Shown here: positions 50,743 to 59,118 of the stretch, piece by piece
Layout: every line of letters starts with the position of its first letter
Numbering within the stretch: the stretch's first letter is position 1
Translations under genes and position numbers: made by a program
Assembly (NCBI GenBank): GCA_018001935.1
Contig: JAGNHB010000002.1
Coordinates: 62,001 to 126,000, forward strand
Length of the DNA: 64,000 bases
Direction: 5' to 3'
From: Acidobacteriota bacterium
GTDB lineage: Bacteria; Acidobacteriota; JAAYUB01
The notes under the pieces: generated by a model
What the model was told of the DNA's origin: nothing
Seen by the model: only the letters and a program-made list of their open reading frames with translations
Database searches by the model: none

Positions 50743-51570
50743 ATGAAATTTCGTGATTATGTCCTGAAGAAAATCAAGACAATCGGGCGGCGGCTCGGCG
50801 CCGAGCTGGTGAATGCCGCGGAACCTTCGGAATGGGCGGGGGGGCTGGCGGGGTACCGCGAAGGGGGCGAAGCCCTCGGCCAGAGCCCCGGGCACGACTT
50901 CGTCGCCTGCGTCCTGAATCACTTCGGGGAGTCGCGGGCGCAGCTTTTCCAGGACCTTTTCGTGCTGTTCCAGACCGGCGGGAAACGGGACGGGTACTTC
51001 GTCGAGTTCGGCGCGGCCAACGGCGTCACCCACAGCAACTCCTGCCTGCTGGAGCGGGGGTTCGGCTGGTCCGGCATCCTGGCCGAGCCGGCCCGCGGCT
51101 GGCACGACGCGCTCCGGGCCAACCGCCGGTGCGCCGTCGACACGCGCTGCGTCTGGAGCCGGAGCGGGGAACGCCTCGCCTTCAGGGAAACACCGGACGG
51201 CGGGCTCTCCACCCTCGACGCCCTCGCCGGGGCGGACGGCTTCGCGCGCTCACGGGAGGGGGGAGCGATCTACCCGGTGGACACCGTCTCCCTCAACGAG
51301 CTGCTCGAAACCCACGGGGCGCCGGAAACCCTCGATTACCTCTCCGTGGACACCGAGGGCTCCGAACTCACCATCCTGGAGGCCTTCGACTTTTCCCGCT
51401 TCGATGTCCGCATCCTCACGGTGGAACATAACTTCACGCCGGAGCGCGAGCGCCTCCGCGCCCTGCTGCAGGCAAAAGGCTACCGCCGGGTCTTCGAGAA
51501 GTTCTCCCGCTGGGACGACTGGTACGTCAAGCCGGGCCCGGCGGGTCAGGCAGGGCCCTGGACGGTCTGA
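50743..51570 (+). CDS. FkbM family methyltransferase (2)
   Basis: 275 residues. QLFQDLFVLFQTGGKRDGYF, VEFGAANGVTHSNSCLLERG, WSGILAEPARGWHDAL and LDYLSVDTEGSELTILEAFD are the FkbM motifs, in the version with an N-terminal helical extension. It probably methylates a sugar of the same surface glycan. No ribosome-binding site is visible, because the leader is repeat DNA. Confidence 0.88.
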   Translation: MKFRDYVLKKIKTIGRRLGAELVNAAEPSEWAGGLAGYREGGEALGQSPGHDFVACVLNHFGESRAQLFQDLFVLFQTGGKRDGYFVEFGAANGVTHSNSCLLERGFGWSGILAEPARGWHDALRANRRCAVDTRCVWSRSGERLAFRETPDGGLSTLDALAGADGFARSREGGAIYPVDTVSLNELLETHGAPETLDYLSVDTEGSELTILEAFDFSRFDVRILTVEHNFTPERERLRALLQAKGYRRVFEKFSRWDDWYVKPGPAGQAGPWTV

Positions 51571-51846
51571 TCCTCTCGGAGCGCGGTGTCGCGACGTTGG
51601 TGGCCGGGCGGGGCGCGTTCCGGCGGCGATGTCCCCGGGACCGGCCAGGTCGGCGATCCGGGCGGGGCGCGGGCGGGAAGACGTCGGGATCCGGGCGGGA
51701 CGATGGCGGGAAAAGGGGCGCTTCTCCCGGGACCCGGGGCAAGGCCGGTGCGGGCAAGGGGCTCGTCCTTCGCTTCGAACGCCCCTGGTAACCTGGGCCG
51801 ATCACGAACAAACCGCACCGGGGAACCCCGTCAGCGGTTCAATCTG

Positions 51847-51945
51847 TGTAGCGAGGGCGGCGGGGTCGCCGTCCAACCGACCAGAAACGGCATTTCGCAA
51901 CCGATTCTTTCTGAGCATGTTGTGAATTTGTTTCTGGAGAGCCAT
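51847..51945 (+). repeat. TAGCGAGGGCGGCGGG repeat, full copy
   Basis: From TGTAGCGAGGGCGGCGGGG through CCAGAAACGGCATTTCGCAA to TTGTTTCTGGAGAG. The ends are partly inverted (CCAGAAAC and GTTTCTGG). Its inverted relative lies at 38300-38400. Confidence 0.75.
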
Positions 51946-51989
51946 AACGCGAACGACCCGCACCCCAGGTTTTTGACACCGGTCAAACC

Positions 51990-52105
51990 CGTCACCCCCT
52001 CGCGATGCCCGCGCCCACTCGCGATGCCATCGCCCCTGCGCGACACCGTCGCCCCACTTGCGATGCCGCCGCCCCTTCGCGACGCCGTCGCCCCTGTGCG
52101 CCCTC
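51990..52105 (+). repeat. ~19-bp tandem repeat, about six copies
   Basis: Degenerate unit CGCGATGCCATCGCCCCTG, with variants CGCGACACCGTCGCCC and TGCGATGCCGCCGCCC. Length varies from 18 to 20 bases. Confidence 0.6.
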
Positions 52106-52963
52106 ACCCCGTCAGGGGTGAAACATTTGTAGTAAATCGGGTTATTCAATTCCCTCCCCCGCGCGCCGCCGGGGGGAAATCGTGCTTCGGGGCCCGTTCA
52201 CCGGCCGGCGGCGCGCGGGGGGAGATACCTATAAAACCACAATTTCTACAAATATTTCACGACGGGGTGAAGAGACAGAGGCCGCGATCTAGGCGCGACG
52301 ATGGCATGATGCGCCCCACCCGCCCCCCGCCCGTTCGCCGAAGTCGCGGCGGGACAAGTCCGACCGCCGTCAGCCCCCTCAGCGCCTCCCACACCTTCCG
52401 CACCCCCGGGAATTCCGAGGTTTGCCGCCGACCAGGACCCGGCCCGGATACGGATAACCACGAGTTTGTACGGATGGCTTCGGAACCGTACGCCCGGCTC
52501 TGCCCGAGCATCGCCGTCGTCTACGCCAACGGGGCGACGCTTTCACCGGGGCGGGAATTCGTCCGGAGGTCAATTTCCGTTGCAATTTTATTCACGATGG
52601 GGGAGAATAGCGCTGAACTTTCCGGTTGTGCCAGGCAGGGTGGTTTCTTAAGGCTGGGGGATCGGTCGGAGATGGGGATGTGAAGCCCCGTGGCCCCGGG
52701 AAAGCCCGGGGAGGGGTCGGAGGTTGGGTCGCAAAACCCGGTGGCCCCGGGAAGGTTCGGGATACCGCCCGGAACGGGTTTGCGGGCCCTTTGGGTCCTG
52801 CGCCGGAGCGATTAGGCGGCCTCGCAAAAAGCCGGATATCGAACGGAGAAGTGGTTGTAGGACCTTTGTTTGAGCCATCGCCCGGAGGGCGAAGGTACTT
52901 ATAGCGACCACATCAGACTTCCACGTGGCCGGTCCCGCGCCGGCCTCATTCCAGGAGGGCGTC

Positions 52964-53605
52964 ATGACGGAAGCCCCGGAGACCCCCCGGAGGGAAAAAC
53001 CCCTCATTCTCATGGTGGACGACATCCCCCAGAACCTCCAGGTCCTCACCGAGATCCTGATGAAGGGCGACGCCTACGAGATCGCCGCGGCCGCCGGCGG
53101 GGCGGAGGCGCTCGAGGCCGTCGAGGAACTGTCCCCGGACCTCGTCCTCCTGGACATCATGATGCCCGGGATGGACGGCTTCGAGGTCTGCCGGCGGCTG
53201 AAGGCTTCCCCCCGGGCCCGGGACATCCCCATCATCTTCCTCACGGCGATGACCCAGACCGCGGACATCGTCCGCGGCTTCGAGGAGGGCGCGGTGGATT
53301 ACGTGACGAAGCCGTTCAACGCCACGGAACTCCTGGCCAGGGTCCGCACCCATCTCCAGGTCCGCCGGCTGATCGCGGGACTCCAGGAGGCCCTCGCCCA
53401 GGTCAAGCAGCTCTCGGGGCTGGTCCCCATCTGCGCCCACTGCAAGAAGATCCGGGACGACAAGGGGTTTTGGGACGCCGTGGAAACCTACATCGAGAAC
53501 CACTCCGACGCCCGGTTCACCCACGGGATCTGCCCCGACTGCGTGGCGGCGCTCTACCCGGCGTTCGCCGCCCGGCACGGGATCCAGCCCGCCTCCCCCG
53601 GCTGA
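52964..53605 (+). CDS. Response regulator with CKKIRDD Cys-rich tail
   Basis: 213 residues from the ATG after CCAGGAGGGCGTC. Receiver domain: ILMVDDIPQNLQVLTEIL, DLVLLDIMMPGMDGFEV (phospho-Asp), FLTAMTQTADIVRG and YVTKPFNATELLARVR. There is no DNA-binding domain; instead the C-terminus has LVPICAHCKKIRDDKGFW and HGICPDCVAALYP, a frequent tail with two CxxC pairs that probably binds a metal. It precedes the hybrid kinase by 55 bp and is its likely partner. Confidence 0.9.
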   Translation: MTEAPETPRREKPLILMVDDIPQNLQVLTEILMKGDAYEIAAAAGGAEALEAVEELSPDLVLLDIMMPGMDGFEVCRRLKASPRARDIPIIFLTAMTQTADIVRGFEEGAVDYVTKPFNATELLARVRTHLQVRRLIAGLQEALAQVKQLSGLVPICAHCKKIRDDKGFWDAVETYIENHSDARFTHGICPDCVAALYPAFAARHGIQPASPG

Positions 53606-53660
53606 CCCCCGCCGCGGGGAACCGCCGGTCCGAGACGTCCGACCGCCCCGGGGAGGGAGC

Positions 53661-56600
53661 ATGGGCCCGAAACGCCAGGTTTCCGGTGAACAACGCGCGC
53701 GGGGCGCCGCCCGGCGCGGGATCGCCCTCGCCCTCGCCCTGGCCGCCCTCGTGGCGAGCGCGCCGGCCCTCAACCCCGACCGGCGGATCCACGAGTACGG
53801 GGTCAGCATCTGGACCACGGAGAGCGGCCTCCCCCAGCAGACCGTCCGGGCGGTCGTTCAGACCGACGACGGTTACCTGTGGCTGGCCACCTACGAGGGG
53901 CTGGTCCGCTTCGACGGGTTCCGGTTCACCGTCTTCGAGAAGTCCAACACGCCCGAGATCCGCAACAACAGCATCCGCAACCTCTTCCTGGACTCGCAGG
54001 GCCGGATGTGGATCTGTTCGACGGACGGGTTGGCCTACGCCCGGGGCGGCGCCTTCCGGTGCTACACCCGCCGGGACGGGCTCCCGTCCGACTTCATCAG
54101 CACCCTGGCCCAGGACGCCGACGGCTTCATCCTGGCCGGAACCGACCACGGGTTGAGCGCCCTCTCGGGGGACCGCTTTCACCCCGTCCGGGAGGGCGGC
54201 CTGGACCGGCGGGTGATCACCTGTCTGGCGGCCGGGGCCGCGGGCGGCACCTGGGTCGGGACCGCGCGGGACGGCCTCTTCCGGCTCCGGGACGGGACGT
54301 GCGCCCGCTACACGGTGGAGAGCGGGCTCCCGTCCAACCAGGTGCAGGCGGTCTGCGAGAGCCGTCGGACCGGCGTGTGGATCGGCACGCCCAAAGGCCT
54401 GGCCCGTCTCCACCAGGGGGCCCTCCGCGTCTTCACCACGGCCGACGGGTTACCCGACAACTCCATCAACTGCCTCTTCGAGGACCAGCGGGGCTCCCTG
54501 TGGGTCGGCACGGAGAACGGCGGCCTGTCCCGTTTCCGGAACGGGGCCTTCACCTCCCGGTACCTCCTCAACCGGCCCAGCGAGTGCGCCGTCTACTCCA
54601 TCAACGAGGACCTGGAAGGGTCCCTGTGGGTAGGGACCTGGGGCGGGCTCTACCAGTTCAAGGACGACAAGTTCGCACTCTACAACCGCCGGAACGGGTT
54701 GCCGGTGGACGCCGTGCGGTCCCTCTTCCAGGACCGCTCCGGCCGGATCTGGGTGGGCACGGTGGGCGGGGGCCTGCTGGAGTGGAAGGACGGTCGCATC
54801 CGGACGGTCCGCCTGTCGGAAAAGGACGTCTCCGATTCGGTCCTCTCCATGGCCGAAAGCCCGGACGGGACCCTGTGGCTGGGAACGTACACCACCGGCC
54901 TGTACGCCCTGAGGGGCGACACCGTGACCTGTTACACGGACCGGCTGGCCCTTCCCCGGAAGCTGGTCCGGGCGGTCCTGGCGGACGCGGCCGGGCATCT
55001 GTGGGTCGGCATCGACGGCGGGGGGGTCCTGATGGTGAAGGAGGACCGGGTGGCCGCGGTGTACGACACGCGGAACGGGCTCTCCGACAACGCGGTCTAC
55101 TGCCTGGCCCAATCCGCCGACGGCTCCGTCTGGGCGGGGACCTACGGCGGCAGGCTGAACCAGATCCGGGACGGCCGCGTCACGGTGTGGGGGGAGCGGC
55201 AGGGCCTGACCCCGACGCCGATCTTCACCCTGCGTCCGGAACGCGACGGCACCCTGTGGCTCGGCACCAACGGCGGCGTCATCCGGTTCCGGGCGGGGCG
55301 TTTCGTTTCCATCACCAGCGGCGACGGGCTGGCCAGCGACAAGGCCTTCCAGATCGTGGAGGACCAGCGCGGCTTCTTCTGGATGAACTCCAACAAGGGC
55401 ATTTTCCGCGTCCGGAAGGCGGAACTCGACGATTTCGCCGACCGGCGGAAGTCCCGGGTGGAGTGCGTCCTCTTCGGCCGCGAACAGGGGTACGAACTGG
55501 AGACCACCGGCCCGGCGCAGCCTGCCGGGTGGCTGATGGACAACGGCAAAGTCTGGCTCGCCTCCCGCAACGGCGTGGTGGTCTTCGACCCCTACCACAT
55601 CCCCCGGAACCCGGTACCCCCGCCGGTCATCATCGAGAGCGCCCTCATCGACAACCGGCCCTTCGCCGTGGACCGCCCCGCCACGGCGGAAGCGGGGGCC
55701 GGCAGGGTGGACGTCGCCTTCACGGCGATCAGCCCCATGCAACCGCGCCAGGTCCGCTTCCAGTACTGGCTGGAGCCCTTCGACCGCACCTGGGTGGAGG
55801 GAGGCGCCGAGCGGTCGGCCCGCTACACCAACATCCCGCCGGGGGAGTACACGTTTCACGTGAGGGCCTGCAACAACGACGGGGTCTGGAACACCGGCGG
55901 CAAGTCCTTCTCCTTCCGGCTCAAGCCCCACTTCTACCAGACGGTCTGGTTCTACGCCCTGCTCGCCCTCTCCCTCGTCCTCGCCGGGTACGGCCTCTTC
56001 TGGGTCCGAAGCCGGGCGGTGAACCTGCGGAGGGAAAAGCGCCAGCGGCTCAACCAGACCCTCCTCGACCTGGCCCGGTCCGAAGCCCTGCGGCGGGGCA
56101 ACGTGGAGGGGCTCCTCGAGGAGCTGGCCGGGGGGTCGTGCCGGGCCCTGCGGCTCCAGCGGACCGGGGTCTGGGTCTGCGACGCCGGGGCGACCCGTTT
56201 TCGCCGGCTGATCCTCCACGACCGCGAGGAGGGGACCGATCGCCGGGAGGCCGTGCTCGCGCCGGACGCGCTTCGGGACCTCCTCTCCCTGCTGGAAGGC
56301 AGGCGCTCCTTCGCGGTGGAGGACTGCCGGAAGACCCCGCCGCCAGGGCCCGCGAACGGCGGGCCGCCGTGGTCCGACCGGACCCGGGCGCTCCTGGCCG
56401 TCCCCATCCAGTCCGGCGGCCGGATGAAGGGGATCCTCTGCTGCGAGCACGCCGGTTCACCCCGGGCGTGGACCCACGACGAGCAGTCCTTCGCGGCCTC
56501 CCTGGCGGACTACGTTTCCCTCGTCCTCGAAACCGCCGAGCGCCGGCAGGCCGAAGCGGAACTCCGGAAGGCCGAGGCGCAGTACCGGGGCATCGTGGAA

Positions 56601-58808
56601 AACGCCGCGGAGGGGATCTTCCGGGCCACGCCCTCCGGCCGCATCGTCACCGCGAACCGGGCCTTCGCGTCCATCCTCGGCTACGCGGGCCTCCGGGAGG
56701 TGCTCGAGGGCGGGGGGGTCTCCTTCCCCGGCCACTTCAAGGACCCGGGACAGTCCGAGGCGCTCTTCCGGCAGGTCCTGGAGGAGGGGTCGGTCCGGGG
56801 GTTCGAGTTCGCCGCCAGCCTGCGGGACGGCTCCCCGGCCGAATTGTCCGTGAATGCCCACGTCATTCGCGACGCCGAACAGCGGGCCCTCTACGTGGAG
56901 GGGATGCTGGAGGACGTCACCGGGAAGAAGCGGGCCGAAGCGATGCGAGTCGCCAAGGAAGCCGCGGAGAAGGCCACGCGCGCCAAGAGCGATTTCCTGG
57001 CCAACATGAGCCACGAGATCCGGACCCCCCTCAACGCCATCATCGGCTTCACGTGGCTGATGCAGCAGACGGACCTCACCGGGCGGCAGCAGGACTACGC
57101 CGACAAGATCGCCGTGTCCTCGGAGGCCCTCCTGGGGGTCATCAACGAGGTCCTGGACTTTTCCAAGATCGAGGCCGGGAAGCTGGAACTGGAGGCGGTC
57201 CCCTTCCGCCTCTCCCGGATCCTGGACAACCTGGAGGGGATGTTCTCCCAGAAAGCGGACGAGAAGGGCCTCACCCTCCGGGTCTCCCACGCGCCGGAGA
57301 TCCCGGCGTGCCTGCGCGGAGACCCGCTCCGCCTCCGGCAGGTGCTCATCAACCTGATCGGCAACGCCGTGAAATTCACCCGGGCCGGGGAGGTCGAGGT
57401 CGCCACCGAACCGGCCTCCCGGGAGGGGGAGCGGGTCGCGGTGCGGTTCACGGTCAAGGATTCGGGGGTCGGGATGTCCGCGGAGGAAGTCGGGCGGCTG
57501 TTCCAGCCCTTCTCTCAGGGGGGGTCCTACATTTCCCGGGTCTACGGGGGCACGGGCCTGGGGTTGATGATCAGCCAGCGCCTGGTGGAGTTGATGGGCG
57601 GGCGGATCGAGGTCGCGAGCGAGCCGGGCCGGGGGAGTGTGTTCAGCTTCACCGTCGGCTTCGCGGTCTGCGACCCGGACGTCGAGGAGCGGGCCGCACC
57701 CGCCCCGGACCTCTCCGGGCTCCGCGCCCTGATCGTGGAGGACAACCCCGTCAACCAGCAGGTGCTGTGGGAGACCCTCGCCGGGGGCGGGATCGTCTCC
57801 GACCTGGCGTCGAACGGGCGGGAGGCCCTGCAGGCGCTCGAGAAGCAGGACTACGACCTGGTCCTGATGGACATCCAGATGCCGGAGATGGACGGTTACG
57901 AGGCAACCCGGCTGATCCGGGAGAACCCCCGGTACCGCCGCCTGCCCATCATCGCCATGACCGCCCACGCCGTCCAGGGGTACCGGGAGGAGTGCCTGGC
58001 GCGGGGCATGTCGGATTACGTGACCAAGCCCATCATCCCGGAAACCCTGTTCGCAACCCTGGGGCGCTGGGGTCGGGAATACCGGGCCAGCGACGGCCCG
58101 GGGGGATCGCCGGCCCCCGCCCATTCCCGGGCCGCCACGGGGGAGCCCGTCCGTCCCCCGGAGCCCGCGCCCGGCGGGCCTTCCCTGCCCGACCGCCTGC
58201 CCGGGTTCGACCTCGCGGAGGGGACCCGCCGGATCGGCGGCAACCGAGCCCGGTACGCCCGTTTCCTGGCGGATTTCCGGGGCGTGTGCACCGCCCGGTG
58301 CGAGGAGATCCGCACGCACCGCGAAACCGGGGACCGGGAAAAGCTCGCGGAAGCGGTGCACGGCCTCAAGGGCGCGGCGGGCAACCTCTCCGCCGTCGAC
58401 ATCCTCGGCGCCTGCCGGGACGTGGAGAAGGCGCTCCGCGGCGAGGGGGAGGGAACGCCGGCCGAGTCCGTCGAGCACCTGCTCCGGACCCTGCGGGAAG
58501 CCGAGGCGGCGCTGTCGTGCCTGGAAGCGGCCGCCACCCCCGCCCCGCCGCCCCGCGCGACCTCCCCGTCCCCCACAGCCCGGCTCCGCGCGAACCTGGC
58601 GGAGCTGGCCCGGCGGGTCCGGCGGCGAAACCCCCGGGCCGAAGCGTGCCTGGAAGCGGTGTTCCCGGACCTGGACGCCGCCGGGCTGTCCGCGGAAGGG
58701 CGGCGCCTCGGGGACCAGATCCGGGCCTTCGCCTTCGCCGAGGCGAAAAAGACCCTGGCCGCGATTGCGGAGCAACTCGGAATCCCGGAGGAGGAGCCGT
58801 CGCCCTGA
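53661..58808 (+). CDS. Hybrid histidine kinase with two-component propeller, GAF, PAS, receiver and Hpt
   Basis: 1715 residues. Signal/anchor helix at 20-37, then about a dozen Reg_prop propeller repeats (pattern WVGTxxGGLxRxxxG, about residues 45-610), a Y_Y_Y domain (about 650-755, RYTNIPPGEYTFHVRACNND), a transmembrane helix (763-783) and a GAF domain (about 800-950). A PAS domain (970-1090) follows, then HisKA with H1118 (FLANMSHEIRTPLNAIIGF), HATPase (LINLIGNAVKF, GGTGLGLMISQ), a receiver with D1404 (LMDIQMPEMDGYEATR) and Hpt with H1567 (AVHGLKGAAGNLS). A complete phosphorelay on one chain: a periplasmic propeller sensor, with a likely polysaccharide-derived or envelope ligand by analogy with related kinases. 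The start ATG follows GGGGAGGGAGC. Confidence 0.93.
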   Translation: MGPKRQVSGEQRARGAARRGIALALALAALVASAPALNPDRRIHEYGVSIWTTESGLPQQTVRAVVQTDDGYLWLATYEGLVRFDGFRFTVFEKSNTPEIRNNSIRNLFLDSQGRMWICSTDGLAYARGGAFRCYTRRDGLPSDFISTLAQDADGFILAGTDHGLSALSGDRFHPVREGGLDRRVITCLAAGAAGGTWVGTARDGLFRLRDGTCARYTVESGLPSNQVQAVCESRRTGVWIGTPKGLARLHQGALRVFTTADGLPDNSINCLFEDQRGSLWVGTENGGLSRFRNGAFTSRYLLNRPSECAVYSINEDLEGSLWVGTWGGLYQFKDDKFALYNRRNGLPVDAVRSLFQDRSGRIWVGTVGGGLLEWKDGRIRTVRLSEKDVSDSVLSMAESPDGTLWLGTYTTGLYALRGDTVTCYTDRLALPRKLVRAVLADAAGHLWVGIDGGGVLMVKEDRVAAVYDTRNGLSDNAVYCLAQSADGSVWAGTYGGRLNQIRDGRVTVWGERQGLTPTPIFTLRPERDGTLWLGTNGGVIRFRAGRFVSITSGDGLASDKAFQIVEDQRGFFWMNSNKGIFRVRKAELDDFADRRKSRVECVLFGREQGYELETTGPAQPAGWLMDNGKVWLASRNGVVVFDPYHIPRNPVPPPVIIESALIDNRPFAVDRPATAEAGAGRVDVAFTAISPMQPRQVRFQYWLEPFDRTWVEGGAERSARYTNIPPGEYTFHVRACNNDGVWNTGGKSFSFRLKPHFYQTVWFYALLALSLVLAGYGLFWVRSRAVNLRREKRQRLNQTLLDLARSEALRRGNVEGLLEELAGGSCRALRLQRTGVWVCDAGATRFRRLILHDREEGTDRREAVLAPDALRDLLSLLEGRRSFAVEDCRKTPPPGPANGGPPWSDRTRALLAVPIQSGGRMKGILCCEHAGSPRAWTHDEQSFAASLADYVSLVLETAERRQAEAELRKAEAQYRGIVENAAEGIFRATPSGRIVTANRAFASILGYAGLREVLEGGGVSFPGHFKDPGQSEALFRQVLEEGSVRGFEFAASLRDGSPAELSVNAHVIRDAEQRALYVEGMLEDVTGKKRAEAMRVAKEAAEKATRAKSDFLANMSHEIRTPLNAIIGFTWLMQQTDLTGRQQDYADKIAVSSEALLGVINEVLDFSKIEAGKLELEAVPFRLSRILDNLEGMFSQKADEKGLTLRVSHAPEIPACLRGDPLRLRQVLINLIGNAVKFTRAGEVEVATEPASREGERVAVRFTVKDSGVGMSAEEVGRLFQPFSQGGSYISRVYGGTGLGLMISQRLVELMGGRIEVASEPGRGSVFSFTVGFAVCDPDVEERAAPAPDLSGLRALIVEDNPVNQQVLWETLAGGGIVSDLASNGREALQALEKQDYDLVLMDIQMPEMDGYEATRLIRENPRYRRLPIIAMTAHAVQGYREECLARGMSDYVTKPIIPETLFATLGRWGREYRASDGPGGSPAPAHSRAATGEPVRPPEPAPGGPSLPDRLPGFDLAEGTRRIGGNRARYARFLADFRGVCTARCEEIRTHRETGDREKLAEAVHGLKGAAGNLSAVDILGACRDVEKALRGEGEGTPAESVEHLLRTLREAEAALSCLEAAATPAPPPRATSPSPTARLRANLAELARRVRRRNPRAEACLEAVFPDLDAAGLSAEGRRLGDQIRAFAFAEAKKTLAAIAEQLGIPEEEPSP

Positions 58809-59118
58809 GACGGGGCTGGCGCTGCCGGGGCCGCGGGGAGGGCCGCGGGGAGGGCCGCGGGGAGCTGGCCGCTTGATGGCGGGCGGAGGGGGGGGAGAAT
58901 TGGCCGCTTGCTTGGGCGCGCGGAAATAGGGAGAATTTGGCCGCTTGCTTACGCGCGCGGAGATAGGGAAGATTTGGCCGCTTGCTTACGCGCGCGGAAA
59001 AGGGAAGAATTTGGCCGCTTGCTTACGCGCGCGGAAAAGGGAAGAGTTTGGCCGCTTGCTTACGCGCGCGGCTCTGATTGCGCGGCTCTGATTGCGCGGA
59101 GAGCAGAGGAGGAAAGCG
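58809..59118. repeat. Tandem repeat with GCTTGCTTACGCGCGCGG core
   Basis: First a GGCCGCGGGGAG triplet repeat (58833-58868), then about five copies of a ~40-bp unit TTTGGCCGCTTGCTTACGCG (about 58905-59075), ending in GGCTCTGATTGCGCGG twice. The core matches the palindrome at 3037-3109. It is the leader of the gene at 59119; no gene lies inside. Confidence 0.75.

Larger units (their letters stand above)
51571..52963. other. 1.4-kb repeat-filled intergenic region
   Basis: Contains the TAGCGAGGGCGGCGGG repeat (51847-51945), a ~19-bp tandem (51990-52105), a TTTCAC/GTGAAG hairpin segment (52100-52310) related to 38878-38935, two imperfect ~48-bp direct repeats with GTGGCCCCGGGAA (52655-52765) and an inverted copy of the 90-bp repeat (52833-52905). 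Open frames here lack ribosome sites and coding character. Confidence 0.6.

Noticed and set aside
51571-52680. A 365-codon frame starting at 51586
   Set aside because: It crosses several repeat families, lacks a ribosome site and has no recognisable domain.
58900-59100. Open frame encoding repeated LAYARG words
   Set aside because: It is the translation of the GCTTGCTTACGCGCGCGG tandem repeat, a common source of spurious proteins.
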